Assembly: GCF_022810405.1 (NCBI RefSeq)
Contig: NZ_JALGQE010000014.1
Location: forward strand, 39,305-103,304
DNA length: 64,000 nucleotides
Reading direction: 5' to 3'
Source of the DNA: Rhodococcus sp. ARC_M5
Lineage (GTDB): Bacteria; Actinomycetota; Actinomycetes; Mycobacteriales; Mycobacteriaceae
Position numbers and translations under genes: made by a program. Every line of letters starts with the position of its first letter. Position 1 is the stretch's first letter. Below are positions 8,900 through 19,103 of this stretch, one piece after another. The notes under the pieces are model-generated. The model saw only the letters and a list, made by a program, of their open reading frames with translations, was not told where the DNA came from and did no database searches.

Positions 8900-10414
8900 T
8901 CACAACCGGCTTGAGCGTGAGTTGTCGAGCATCTCGGCAATATCGAGATGCACAGGCCAGCTCATCACCGGGTCGTCGGGTCGAAGTGCTCGGACTCCAC
9001 GCGCGATGACCAGGATCCGACCGGTGTCGTCGACGGCGACGTTCGGTCTGGTTGCAAATACCGGGACACTCGTCAGTGGTGTGAAGGTCGACGCGTCGTA
9101 GACGGTGAACAACCAGAACTGTTCGGTTCTATCAAAAGTGACAGGGCCGGGTAGTGGCCACCAACCCGTCGACGAGGTGCCATCGGGCGGATGTCCTATC
9201 GTCCAAGCGAGGTCACCGAGTTGTCCACCGTGAAACTGACTGCGGCCCAGAATTTCTTCCTCATCAGCGATGCCAAGATCCGGTTCGACGACGGCGACGT
9301 CGACACCGCGAATCAAGCGCACAGGATCGCCCGCAAGATAGGGATATCCGTGTCCGCGAGGCAGCTGCGGAATGCTGGGTCCGATCGTCGAGTGTCCTGC
9401 ACTCGTCACCCGCACCAGACGTACCACTGATTCCCCACGGGGTTGAACGGAGACGATCCAGGTATCACGTTCCGCAGCAACCGAATTGATGTAGCCGTCG
9501 AATGCCGCAACGTCGGTGGACCCGCTTCCGGGTGTGTACATGCGCCACGTAGTGTCGCCGGTGCAGACCAGCAACCGGTCGTCGTTGATGGCTCCGACGT
9601 GCGCGGGCAGGGAATCGATCCGAACCGCCTCGTGGCCGCGGGAAATCCAGAACATTCCATCCACTCCGCCGACCCAGCACCCTGCATCGGTGGCCCAGAT
9701 GGAACGGGTGTCACCGACTTTGGCCGGTAGAACATGCTCGACGGCAACCCCTTCCGTATCGATGCTGACGACCAGCGGCAATTCGGCGTCGAGGACCCAG
9801 GTGACGCCGCCGGCAGCGGCCACGTTGCCCGGCACGATGCTCGGGCGAGTCGGCAGAGGTGGAACGTCGTCGAGATCGAGAGTGACCATGACGCTGTTCT
9901 CCTGGTCGATGGGGCCACCGTCCTCGCGCATCGACTCATGGCCGAAGATTCGGCGGACTTCCTCTACGTCGCGGGTGGCACGGTACCCAGGGCATATGAC
10001 CCAGCCCTCACCTGGAATCGACCTGTAGCGCTCCGACACCAGCTGAGCGCGGGTCACTCGACCGCGGAAACGGCCCTCGGTGTCATAACCGAAGACGCCG
10101 TAGAAGCGTCCGGTCAGCTCGACTCGGCCTGTGCGGGGGATGAACCCGCGCCACGACGCAGTCCAGCCCTCGCCGCGCAACAACCCGGCCCACTCCCAGC
10201 GCCGCGCGGAGTTCTGCCCCGTGTATTGCAAGATCGGTTGATGTCCGGAGGGTTCGAGGCTCGCCGATATCGTGACGACATCCGCTTCGGTATCGGGCAG
10301 CTCCACGAAACGGAGTGCGCCGGTCAGAACCGCACCCACCTGCGGCGGGGCGATCTCACCGTCGCCGATCACCGATGACGAGATATGCACGACGAGCGTG
10401 CGACGGTCGCTCAT
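8900..10414 (-). CDS. Large hypothetical protein, probable beta-propeller C-terminal region
   Basis: The protein has 504 residues from ATG 10414, chosen because gaaaggcgc precedes it; an ATG eight codons upstream lacks a ribosome-binding site. The first 130 residues form an unrecognised beta-rich unit containing WEWAGLLRGEGWTASWRGFIP. From about 185 the chain repeats short strands of the type GGVTWVLDAE, DTRSIWATDAGCWVGGVDGMFWISRG, NDDRLLVCTGDTTWRMY and FATRPNVAVDDTGRILVIARG, which fits a beta-propeller of six or seven blades. No signal peptide or membrane span is visible, so it is probably cytoplasmic. No close family was recognised and neighbours give no functional hint. Confidence 0.65.
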   Translation of the reverse strand: MSDRRTLVVHISSSVIGDGEIAPPQVGAVLTGALRFVELPDTEADVVTISASLEPSGHQPILQYTGQNSARRWEWAGLLRGEGWTASWRGFIPRTGRVELTGRFYGVFGYDTEGRFRGRVTRAQLVSERYRSIPGEGWVICPGYRATRDVEEVRRIFGHESMREDGGPIDQENSVMVTLDLDDVPPLPTRPSIVPGNVAAAGGVTWVLDAELPLVVSIDTEGVAVEHVLPAKVGDTRSIWATDAGCWVGGVDGMFWISRGHEAVRIDSLPAHVGAINDDRLLVCTGDTTWRMYTPGSGSTDVAAFDGYINSVAAERDTWIVSVQPRGESVVRLVRVTSAGHSTIGPSIPQLPRGHGYPYLAGDPVRLIRGVDVAVVEPDLGIADEEEILGRSQFHGGQLGDLAWTIGHPPDGTSSTGWWPLPGPVTFDRTEQFWLFTVYDASTFTPLTSVPVFATRPNVAVDDTGRILVIARGVRALRPDDPVMSWPVHLDIAEMLDNSRSSRL

Positions 10415-10548
10415 GCGCCTTTCAGTGAAGTCATGCACGTGAGGCTAGCGGCATCGTCAGGTCACTGCAGCGAGATCGGGTCCAAGGGTGGCATTCCAAC
10501 GCCGGGCGAAAGCGATAAGCTCGGTCCCCGAGGCGAAGGGGGTTGGCG

Positions 10549-10791
10549 ATGAACGGGAACAGCAATCCCACTCTGCCGTTGGCGTTCGATCTCGCCTGGA
10601 TGGCCGCGACCGTGGTGTGGCTGTTGCTCGTCGGTGTTGCGTGGGTATCGATTCTGCGTACTTCCCACCGCCGGCGCGGTGCCGCGTTCTGGTGGTGTCT
10701 TCTCGTATTGCTCATGCCGTTCACCGGCGCGCTGATCTGGTTTGTCGCTCGCCCGCGTAACTCCGATACCGATCAGCGGACGAGTTCGTAG
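10549..10791 (+). CDS. PLDc_N-type small membrane protein
   Basis: The 80-residue protein starts at ATG 10549, six bases after an aaggggg ribosome-binding site; a TTG two codons earlier is less likely. Two transmembrane helices (about 13-33 and 44-64) end in LLMPFTGALIWFVARPRN, the PLDc_N signature also present in the 8655-8852 gene. There is no catalytic domain. The 3' end overlaps the convergent GNAT gene by 19 bases. Confidence 0.7.
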   Translation: MNGNSNPTLPLAFDLAWMAATVVWLLLVGVAWVSILRTSHRRRGAAFWWCLLVLLMPFTGALIWFVARPRNSDTDQRTSS

Positions 10792-11225
10792 CGCGCCAAC
10801 CACAGCCCGGGCCGTACCTGTTGATCCTCGGCGTGCACGAAGCCGAAGGACTCGTACAACCTGCGGGCCGGTGGATTGTCTCGCCCGGTGGCAACTCGCA
10901 CGTGTTGTCCCACAATCGATTCCAGCATCACCGCGACCAAACTCCGTCCGATTCCTCGTCGGTGCGCGTGGGGAGCCACCACCAGACGGTCGATCTCCGT
11001 CTCGGACCACGCTGCAGCGCCGAGGATTTCGTCGCCCTCCCGAGCGACGATCCAGTGGACCTGTGCAGCGCACAGATCGTCCACCGACTCGTGCAGCAGT
11101 GGGATTCGGTCGTCGCCGATCAGTCTCGCTTCGACTGCATACGATCCCTTCTGCATTGCGAGAATGTGTTCGGCCAGTTGCCGATCCGAAGCGGGGTCGA
11201 CGCAAACGATCTCAATAGCGGCCAC
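10773..11225 (-). CDS. GNAT-family N-acetyltransferase
   Basis: This 150-residue protein carries the acetyl-CoA-binding motif A of the GNAT fold: IDRLVVAPHAHRRGIGRSLV (about 79-98), with the R/Q-x-x-G-x-G/A pyrophosphate loop RRGIGR. It ends with motif B NPPARRLYESFGFV, typical of single-domain acetyltransferases acting on amino groups of small molecules or proteins. It starts at GTG 11225 inside the 3' end of the aldo/keto reductase gene (14-base overlap), so the two are co-transcribed. The acceptor substrate is not predictable. Confidence 0.9.
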   Translation of the reverse strand: MAAIEIVCVDPASDRQLAEHILAMQKGSYAVEARLIGDDRIPLLHESVDDLCAAQVHWIVAREGDEILGAAAWSETEIDRLVVAPHAHRRGIGRSLVAVMLESIVGQHVRVATGRDNPPARRLYESFGFVHAEDQQVRPGLWLARYELVR

Positions 11226-12186
11226 CGGCGGGGGCAGGCAGGGCGTCGAGTGTGGCGAGGTTCTCGGCGCTCAACTTCAGAGACGCGGCACCCGCGTTCT
11301 CGTCGAGACGCGACGTACGTCGGGTGCCGGGAATCGGGACCACGTGCTCACCCTGCGCCAGAACCCAGGCCAAGGCCACCTGCGCCGGGGTCGCGCCGAG
11401 CTCGTCGGCGACGGCTGCGATGGCGTCGACGATCACGAGGTTCGCATCGAGATTGTCCTGGCTGAAGCGAGGCAATCGTGATCGGAAATCGTCTGCAGCG
11501 GGGGTAGTTCCGCGAAAGTTGCCGGTCAGGAAGCCGCGACCCAACGGTGAGAACGGAACGAATGCCGCACCGTTGTCCTGCGTCCACTTCAGCGATGTGG
11601 CGAGGTGATCGCGCGTCCACAGCGACAGCTCCGACTGCACCGCAGAAACAGGGTGCACCTGCTGGGCGCGATCGAGCTGCTCGACGCTGAACTCCGAGAC
11701 GCCCAGTGCGCGAACCTTTCCGGCCTGCACGGCCTCGGCCATCGCGCCGATGCTGTCCTCCACGTCGACCTCGGGATCAGGCCGGTGCAGGTAGTACAGA
11801 TCGATGTGGTCGACGCCCAGGCGGCGCAGCGAATCGTCGATCGCCGAACGTAGATGCTCCGGCTTGCCGTTGGGGCCCGAAATGACCGGCTCTCCGGCGT
11901 CACCGACGTGGGAGACGAGACCGCCCTTGGTCGCAAGGATCACCTCGTCGCGTCGGCTGCCGATTGCCTTGCCGACGACCTCCTCGTTGGTGAACGGTCC
12001 GTACACATCGGCCGTGTCGATGAAATTCACACCCAGGTCCAGGGCATGCCCGATGACGCGATCGGGGGTCTCCGTTCGATCGTCGGCCTTGTATGCCCAG
12101 GTCATTCCCATGCAGCCCAAGCCGATGGCACCCACCTCGGGGCCGTCGTTCCACAGGGTGCGGGTCAGTACTGTGCGTTCGCTCAT
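11212..12186 (-). CDS. Aldo/keto reductase
   Basis: The 324-residue NADPH-dependent oxidoreductase belongs to the AKR13/yeast-YakC-like group. The catalytic tetrad is visible as D in NFIDTADVYG, Y in the same motif, K in VILATKGG and H in DLYYLHRPDP. The nucleotide-binding end is recognisable as IPGTRRTSRLDEN. The start at ATG 12186 (MSERTVLTRTLW) is preferred over ATG 12198 because family members begin here. It is the first gene of a two-gene unit with the GNAT enzyme. These enzymes reduce aldehydes or quinones; the natural substrate is unknown. Confidence 0.92.
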   Translation of the reverse strand: MSERTVLTRTLWNDGPEVGAIGLGCMGMTWAYKADDRTETPDRVIGHALDLGVNFIDTADVYGPFTNEEVVGKAIGSRRDEVILATKGGLVSHVGDAGEPVISGPNGKPEHLRSAIDDSLRRLGVDHIDLYYLHRPDPEVDVEDSIGAMAEAVQAGKVRALGVSEFSVEQLDRAQQVHPVSAVQSELSLWTRDHLATSLKWTQDNGAAFVPFSPLGRGFLTGNFRGTTPAADDFRSRLPRFSQDNLDANLVIVDAIAAVADELGATPAQVALAWVLAQGEHVVPIPGTRRTSRLDENAGAASLKLSAENLATLDALPAPAGGRY

Positions 12187-12250
12187 GTACTCGACCATAC
12201 GACGGTAAATGCGTTGTCGCTCGGACTCGCCGGGCGACTAGCATCGCCGC

Positions 12251-13162
12251 ATGGCTCTTCCACACTCGAAGGTGTATTTCGGCGATCGCTTGGTGGACGC
12301 GCAGGAGGCGACGCTCGGGGTCGCAACCTCGGCCGTCCTGTATGGGCTCAGTGTCTACACCGTGTTCCCCGTGCAGGTGGACGGTGATCGGCGTACCGCG
12401 TTCCGCTTGCTCGATCACTATCGACGCCTCGTCGAGTCCTGCAAGATCATCGGCATCGACACTTTCGCGTCGGAGTGGACGTTCGATAGGTTCGTGCAGG
12501 CAACGCGCGACGTGATCGCCGCCAATGCTCCGACTGCTGAGGTCTACGTTCGCGCCACCGTCCACGTGGACGAGTCGATTCCCGGAACGCGGGTACGTGG
12601 TCTGCACACCACCGTCTCCATTTTCCTGTACGACGCGAATCCCATTGTCCCGCAGAATGGTATGCGGCTGAAGACGAGCGTGTGGCGTCGTATCCCCGAC
12701 AATGCCATTCCCTCTCGTGCCAAGGTGAACGGAGCGTACGTCAATTCCGTTCTGGCGAAACAGGATGCGATCGACAGCGGCTTCGACGACTGCATCTTCC
12801 TCGACATCAACGGTCACGTCTGTGAACTCAGTGCCGCGAACATCTTTCTCGTCCGCAATGGAGTGCTGGTCACTCCCGATGTCACCAGCGATATTCTCGA
12901 CGGCATCAATCGTCGGACCATTCTGACCCTGGCGCGCGAAGAAGGGCTGACCGTCCAGGAGCGCACCGTCGACCTCACCGAGCTGTACATCGCCGACGAG
13001 GTCTTCGTCTGCGGCACCTCGGCGGGAGTTGCCCCGGTGTACGAAATCGACGGTCGTGCAATAGGAACCAAGGAAACCGGCCCGGTGACGCTCACCCTAC
13101 GAAAGCGTCACCAGGCCGCGCTCACCAGCGACGAAGTACACGGCTGGGTGAGCGAGCTGTAA
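12251..13162 (+). CDS. Class IV (branched-chain-like) PLP aminotransferase
   Basis: The 303-residue protein shows the fold-type IV PLP enzyme pattern. The Schiff-base lysine is probably in SRAKVNGAYVNSVLA (about 155-169). The cofactor-binding glutamate lies in VCELSAANIFLVRNG (about 193-207), and TSDILDGINRRTIL follows (about 215-228). It resembles IlvE but begins with KVYFGDRLVDAQEATLGVATSAVLYG, so D-amino-acid transaminase or aminodeoxychorismate lyase-like activity cannot be excluded. It is divergent from the aldo/keto reductase and ends three bases before the convergent lipoprotein gene. Confidence 0.88.
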   Translation: MALPHSKVYFGDRLVDAQEATLGVATSAVLYGLSVYTVFPVQVDGDRRTAFRLLDHYRRLVESCKIIGIDTFASEWTFDRFVQATRDVIAANAPTAEVYVRATVHVDESIPGTRVRGLHTTVSIFLYDANPIVPQNGMRLKTSVWRRIPDNAIPSRAKVNGAYVNSVLAKQDAIDSGFDDCIFLDINGHVCELSAANIFLVRNGVLVTPDVTSDILDGINRRTILTLAREEGLTVQERTVDLTELYIADEVFVCGTSAGVAPVYEIDGRAIGTKETGPVTLTLRKRHQAALTSDEVHGWVSEL

Positions 13163-13165
13163 CCG

Positions 13166-14314
13166 CTACGCCGGGCAGGTCGAGGTGAGTCCGGCGATCA
13201 ACGCTTCGGCGGCCGGCTGTTCGAGTGGATCGGCGGCCGGGTTCGCGCCGGCAGTGGTCCAGGCCAGCGAGACCTGTCGCTGTCCGTCCGGGCTGGAGAA
13301 CGCATATGTGCGGTAGCCGAAGCCGTTGCCGCGGTTGCCGAACACGAGTTCAGCCGATCCCGGGTTGCAGGCGTCCCCGCCCAGCAGCAGGCCGAGTCCG
13401 TACGTGGATGGCGTCACGACCTGCATTTCGTCGATCAGGTTCTGCGGGATCAGCGTGCCGTCGAACAGCGCTCTGAAGAAGGTGTTCATGTCTGCCACGG
13501 TGGAGACCACGGCAGCCCCCGACGACCAGATACTGGCGTCGTACTCGGTGACGTCGGTGTAGTTTCCGTTCTCGACAACGTAGCCGTGCAGGGCATCGGC
13601 GTCGAGAGTGGAATCGGTGGGGTACGTCGAGTCGGTCATCTCCAGGGGATCGAAGATCCTGTCCTGCAACGACTGTCCGATGGACTTGCCGTCCAGGTCG
13701 GCGATGATCTGTCCGAGCAGGACGTAATTGGTGTTGGCATAGCTGAATTCCTGACCGGGCTCGCTCGCCCAGGGCATGGCCACCGCCCGGTCGATCAGTT
13801 CGTCGTCGGTGACGGCATCGGTTGCGCGTGCGGCGATCTGCTCGGCGGAATCGAATCCGGTGAAGTAGTCAGGAACGCCACTGGTGTGATCGAGTAGTTG
13901 GCGAACGGTCACCGGCCTGGGCAGCAAACCGGGAAGTAGCTCGTCGACCTGCTGATCGAGCTCGAGCTTCCCCTCGTCCACGAGCTGCAGCACCACTGCG
14001 GCAACCATTGCCTTGGTGACGCTGGCGATGCGGACCGGGTCGTCGGCGGAGGCAGGGTCGGTTCCATCGCGTTCGACCAGACCGGCCGCTCCCGACCAGG
14101 AATCCTCGCCGTCGCGCACCTGCGCAACAGCGGCGACGGACCCGGCGTCGACCATCGCGTCCAAGGCGGCCTGAACGTCGTCGGTCCTGATGCTCCCGCT
14201 CGAGGGCGTGGTGGTGGTCGGCTCGACGGCTGATGGCTCGTCAGATGATGTGCATCCGCTGACCAGCAGGGACGTCGAGACGGTGAGGGCGGCGAGGATT
14301 CGTAGCTTGCTCAT
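13166..14314 (-). CDS. Beta-lactamase-like serine hydrolase lipoprotein
   Basis: The 382-residue protein begins with a lipoprotein signal peptide ending in the lipobox LVSGC (C21), so it is probably anchored outside the membrane. The class C beta-lactamase/DD-peptidase fold is marked by the S-x-x-K motif SVTK (S98, K101), the YAN motif in FSYANTNYVLLG (about 190-200) and a late G-x-G segment HGYV/NRGNGFGY. Family members act as DD-carboxypeptidases or esterases on cell-wall or small substrates. It stands as a single gene, convergent with the aminotransferase. Confidence 0.9.
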   Translation of the reverse strand: MSKLRILAALTVSTSLLVSGCTSSDEPSAVEPTTTTPSSGSIRTDDVQAALDAMVDAGSVAAVAQVRDGEDSWSGAAGLVERDGTDPASADDPVRIASVTKAMVAAVVLQLVDEGKLELDQQVDELLPGLLPRPVTVRQLLDHTSGVPDYFTGFDSAEQIAARATDAVTDDELIDRAVAMPWASEPGQEFSYANTNYVLLGQIIADLDGKSIGQSLQDRIFDPLEMTDSTYPTDSTLDADALHGYVVENGNYTDVTEYDASIWSSGAAVVSTVADMNTFFRALFDGTLIPQNLIDEMQVVTPSTYGLGLLLGGDACNPGSAELVFGNRGNGFGYRTYAFSSPDGQRQVSLAWTTAGANPAADPLEQPAAEALIAGLTSTCPA

Positions 14315-14380
14315 GTCTTCGACGCTATCGCCGTCGAACGAAGTATTTCAGTGTCAAATGTCAGTAATTGCCGATGCTGG

Positions 14381-15898
<1,518 letters not shown>

Positions 15899-15902
15899 TG
15901 AA

Positions 15903-15935
15903 TCGGGGCGGCAGGCATCAGGCCTGCCGCCCCGA
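15903..15935. terminator. Bidirectional hairpin terminator
   Basis: A 14-bp perfect stem (tcggggcggcaggc with its complement) around a 5-base loop lies between the convergent hydrolase and RraA-like genes. There is no T tract, which is common in high-GC actinobacteria. Confidence 0.75.
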
Positions 15936-15941
15936 CCGGCA

Positions 15942-16421
15942 CTAGACCGCGACGACGCCGTCGTGGTCGCTGTACACGATCTCGCCCGGGTTGAACGTGA
16001 CGCCGCCGAAGCTGACCGGCACGTTCTTCTCACCCGAGCCGGTTTGCGTGCTCTTGCGCGGGTTGGTTCCCAGGGCCTTGACGCCGATCTCGAGGGTGCG
16101 CAGAATCGCGGAGTCGCGCACCGCACCGTTGACGATGACACCCGCCCAGCCGTTGGTGACTCCGCGGCCCGCGATGATGTCGCCGACGAGGGCAGTGTGA
16201 ACGCTGGCATCGCCGTCGACCACCAGCACACCACCGTTGCCGGGCTCGCTGAGAGTTTGCTTCACCAGCAGATTGTCCTGGAAGCAGCGGATGGTGGTGA
16301 TGGGCCCCGCGAACTCGGTGTGCTTGCCGAACTGGATGAACTGGGTGTCGCAGCTGCGGATATCGGGACCGATCTCGTCGGCCAGATCAGCGGTTGCCTT
16401 GAATTCCACAGGTGACGTCAT
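15942..16421 (-). CDS. RraA-like protein / HMG aldolase family
   Basis: The 159-residue protein covers the full RraA fold: [43 protein letters not shown], and [34 protein letters not shown]. The R-D pair in GAVRDS and the acidic residue in GD are those that bind metal and pyruvate in class II 4-hydroxy-4-methyl-2-oxoglutarate/oxaloacetate aldolases. In E. coli a relative inhibits RNase E. The annotation 'regulator of RNase E activity' is often transferred, but the aldolase-type residues are intact here, so either role is possible. Confidence 0.9.
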   Translation of the reverse strand: MTSPVEFKATADLADEIGPDIRSCDTQFIQFGKHTEFAGPITTIRCFQDNLLVKQTLSEPGNGGVLVVDGDASVHTALVGDIIAGRGVTNGWAGVIVNGAVRDSAILRTLEIGVKALGTNPRKSTQTGSGEKNVPVSFGGVTFNPGEIVYSDHDGVVAV

Positions 16422-16445
16422 GCGCCACAGACTATCGTCCGAATA

Positions 16446-16829
16446 TCAGCCGCGGCCGTGACGGCGTTCGTAGTCGTCGCGAGTGCGGTCGGCGCGGGTC
16501 TGCGCCTTGGCATTGATCAACTGCGGATCGAGGCCGTGAATCAACAAGCGATGTCGTCGATAAACATTCATCAGGGCGATCGCGAAGTAGACCAACGGGA
16601 TGAACAGCAAGGCCATCATCGCCAGCGACATCCACAGCGGCCCCGGGATCAGCAGGAACAACAGCAGCAGCGGGATGACGGGCACGGTGAACCGCGCGAG
16701 GTAGCGGACCTGCGCGCCGTTACCCACCAGATCCTCACGAACCCAATCCTGCATGGACTCGGGCAGCGTGCGACCGAACGAATAGCCCAGAAACTGCAGC
16801 GGGGTGGGCGTCGTGCGTTCGGTGGTCAT
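16446..16829 (-). CDS. DUF5313 membrane protein
   Basis: The 127-residue protein has PLQFLGYSFGRTLPESMQDWV near the N terminus, then two adjacent transmembrane helices (about 47-90), and a basic tail ending DDYERRHGRG. This matches the DUF5313 family conserved in mycobacteria and rhodococci. The function is unknown. It lies 24 bases upstream of the RraA-like gene on the same strand and may share its transcript. Confidence 0.8.
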   Translation of the reverse strand: MTTERTTPTPLQFLGYSFGRTLPESMQDWVREDLVGNGAQVRYLARFTVPVIPLLLLFLLIPGPLWMSLAMMALLFIPLVYFAIALMNVYRRHRLLIHGLDPQLINAKAQTRADRTRDDYERRHGRG

Positions 16830-16935
16830 CGCGCAATGCTAGTCCCACAAGAGTTGGTACAAGTCACCGTTGACTGCGGATTCTCTCATATGTGACGATA
16901 GCGTCAGTTCAAGTCATGAGAGAAGGACGTGCACG

Positions 16936-17976
16936 GTGATCGATCGCAGGACCCTGCTCGGCGCGCTGGGTGCCGCGACGATCTCCGGGGTGGCCCTCTC
17001 GACGTTGCCGTCTGCGACAGCATCGGCAGCACCCGCTTCGGGCAACGGCGGGATTGTCGACGTCCACTCGCACATGGTTCCCGACTTCTATCTGAGAGAA
17101 GCCCTCGCGTCGGGCATCGTTTTTCCCGACGGCATGCCGAAGTGGCCGAGCTGGTCGGTGGGCGAACACCTGCAGATGATGGACGGCTGCGGTATCGACA
17201 ACGCCGTGCTCTCCGTGTCCTCGCCCGGAGTCCATTTCGGCGACGACCGAAAGGCCGCCGATCTGGCCCGACGCGTCAACGATTTCGGGGCCGGAGTTGT
17301 CGAGGGGCAGTCACGCCTCGGATTCTTTGCGTCGCTGCCTCTTCCGAACGTCGTCGACTCGACGGTCGAGGCCGTTCGTGCACTCGATCAGCTCGGTGCC
17401 GACGGCGTCACGGTGATGTCGAACGCCGGTGGAATGTACCTGGGCAACGCCGTACTGACGCCACTGCTGGCCGCGCTGGACGCGCGATCGGCGGTCGTAT
17501 TCGTTCATCCCACGTCGCCGCCGAATTCTGCAGCGGCGTCGCTCGGGCGACCGGCTCCGATGATCGAATTCCTTTTCGACACAGCGCGTACCGTCGTCGA
17601 CCTGATTCTGTTGGGAGTCGTCGACAGGTTCCCGAACATCCGCTGGGTGTTCACTCACGGCGGTGGAGTTCTGCCACTACTGGCGGATCGGGTCGACTTC
17701 TTCCGAACGCAGGTCGGTCTGGGAACGCCGACGACACCGGATGTACTGCAGCGCTTGTGGTTCGACCTCGCCGGTACGCCGGTCCCGCGGCAGCTGCCCG
17801 CGCTGTTGTCCACCGTCGGACCCGATCGTCTGGTGTACGGCAGTGATTACTGCTTCACGCCGATCACCGGCGTGCAGGAGCAACTGCGATCCCTCGACGC
17901 CGGTGAAGCGAACGGTGGCCTCGAGAACTGGCGTGCGACCACATCCGGCAACGCCCGCCGACTGCTGAATCTCTGA
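16936..17976 (+). CDS. Exported amidohydrolase (Amidohydro_2) with Tat-like signal
   Basis: The 346-residue protein starts at GTG 16936 with an agaagga site ten bases upstream. The N terminus, IDRRTLLGALGAATISG followed by an Ala-rich stretch to SASAA, looks like a twin-arginine signal peptide. The mature part is a TIM-barrel metal hydrolase of the aminocarboxymuconate-semialdehyde-decarboxylase/OHCU-like group. Metal ligands are expected in DVHSHMVPDF, VFVHPTSPP, WVFTHGGGVLPLL and VYGSDYCFTP. Family members decarboxylate or hydrolyse aromatic acids. A WhiB gene follows after 23 bases, so both may share a transcript. Confidence 0.88.
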   Translation: MIDRRTLLGALGAATISGVALSTLPSATASAAPASGNGGIVDVHSHMVPDFYLREALASGIVFPDGMPKWPSWSVGEHLQMMDGCGIDNAVLSVSSPGVHFGDDRKAADLARRVNDFGAGVVEGQSRLGFFASLPLPNVVDSTVEAVRALDQLGADGVTVMSNAGGMYLGNAVLTPLLAALDARSAVVFVHPTSPPNSAAASLGRPAPMIEFLFDTARTVVDLILLGVVDRFPNIRWVFTHGGGVLPLLADRVDFFRTQVGLGTPTTPDVLQRLWFDLAGTPVPRQLPALLSTVGPDRLVYGSDYCFTPITGVQEQLRSLDAGEANGGLENWRATTSGNARRLLNL

Positions 17977-17999
17977 TCCGAAGGAAGCAGGCACTGACG

Positions 18000-18293
18000 A
18001 TGAAAGCGCAAGCACTGCAACCGTTCTCAGAGTACTGGGATTGGCAGATGAATGCCGCCTGCCGCTCGATGCCGGTCTCGATGTTCTACCCGCCCCTGGG
18101 GCTGCGGGGATACTCGCTGAGAAACCTCGAGCGGCAGGCGAAGCTCGTGTGCGATGGATGCCCCGTGATCGCGCGCTGCCTGCAACACGCACTCGACTCG
18201 GATGAAAAGCACGGAGTCTGGGGTGGATCGACCCCACACGAGCGGTCCGCGATGGCGCGCGTCAACCCTGCCGAGCAGCGTTCGCGACGATGA
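18000..18293 (+). CDS. WhiB-family iron-sulfur regulator
   Basis: The 97-residue protein has the four Wbl cysteines C21, C51, C54 and C60 (C-x29-C-x2-C-x5-C), which bind an O2/NO-sensitive 4Fe-4S cluster. The turn GVWGGSTPHER (72-82) contacts sigma factor in characterised members. The basic C terminus NPAEQRSRR would touch DNA. The spacing between C21 and C51 is in the normal range. It lies just downstream of the exported amidohydrolase and overlaps the convergent MerR gene by 32 bases. The subfamily (WhiB5/6-like or other) was not determined. Confidence 0.93.
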   Translation: MKAQALQPFSEYWDWQMNAACRSMPVSMFYPPLGLRGYSLRNLERQAKLVCDGCPVIARCLQHALDSDEKHGVWGGSTPHERSAMARVNPAEQRSRR

Positions 18294-19068
18294 CGTCGCG
18301 AAGGTACTGCGCCAAGCCTGAGGCAATACCGTTGTAGTGCTTGGCAAATCGCTCGTCGGCGATGTACATCTCTGCCAGGTTCACCTGCATCTCGTAACCG
18401 CAGTCGTAGTACCGCTCGATCGATGCCCGATGACGCTCGGCCAGTGCCCCGGCCTCGGTGGAATCCGGCGAGACACCCCGCTGCATCGCGGCAGCGAGAT
18501 CCGCTTCCAGTAGGTCGGCCTCCTTTTTGACGGCCTTCCAGTCGTCCTTGGTGAACGACGCCGTCCGCTGTTGCGACTGCTTCCACTCGTCGGTCTCGCC
18601 CCAGCGCTGCTCGGCTTCCTCGGCGTAGTCCTCGCCGGGCCAGTTGTCGCCGAAGATCTCTCGCTGCTCCTCGGGAGTCAGTTGCATACCCATCTTTTTC
18701 GCCTCCATCATCTTGTCCACGGCCGCAGCCATTGCGTGCAAGTGATCGATCCGCTCGTTCAGAAGGTCCCGTTGCCGACGTAGATGAGCCAACGCGTCGA
18801 CCGCTGGATCGTCGAGCAACGCTGCAATGACCTCGAGCGGAAACCCGAGTTCGCGGTAGGTCAATACCTGATGCAGCCGTTCGACATCGGCGGACGAGTA
18901 CGTCCGATAGCCCTTCGGCGTTCTGCCCGACGGCACCACCAACGAGATCTCGTCGTAGTGATGCAGCGTTCTCACGCTGACACCCACCAACTTCGAGACC
19001 GCGCCGACCTGCATGCCGACCTGGACGTCGACCGAACTGTTCGCGGACGAATCACTCACGAAGGACAC
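18262..19068 (-). CDS. MerR-family regulator with TipAS ligand domain
   Basis: The 268-residue protein starts at GTG 19068, which has a gggagg site seven bases upstream; the open frame extends 62 codons further but without homology. Residues 20-90 form the MerR winged helix: VGAVSKLVGVSVRTLHHYDEISLVVPSGRT, GYRTYSSADVERLHQVLTYRELGF. A linker coiled coil follows (90-130). The TipAS domain, GISPDS-like then AERHRASIERYYDCGYEMQVNLAEMY and DERFAKHYNGIASGLAQYL, covers about 170-262. Such regulators activate drug-resistance genes on binding thiopeptides or other large antibiotics. The target may be its own promoter. Confidence 0.92.
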   Translation of the reverse strand: MSFVSDSSANSSVDVQVGMQVGAVSKLVGVSVRTLHHYDEISLVVPSGRTPKGYRTYSSADVERLHQVLTYRELGFPLEVIAALLDDPAVDALAHLRRQRDLLNERIDHLHAMAAAVDKMMEAKKMGMQLTPEEQREIFGDNWPGEDYAEEAEQRWGETDEWKQSQQRTASFTKDDWKAVKKEADLLEADLAAAMQRGVSPDSTEAGALAERHRASIERYYDCGYEMQVNLAEMYIADERFAKHYNGIASGLAQYLRDVIVANAARQG

Positions 19069-19103
19069 TGTGCTGCCTCCCGTGGCGTGAGGGTCAAGCG
19101 CTC

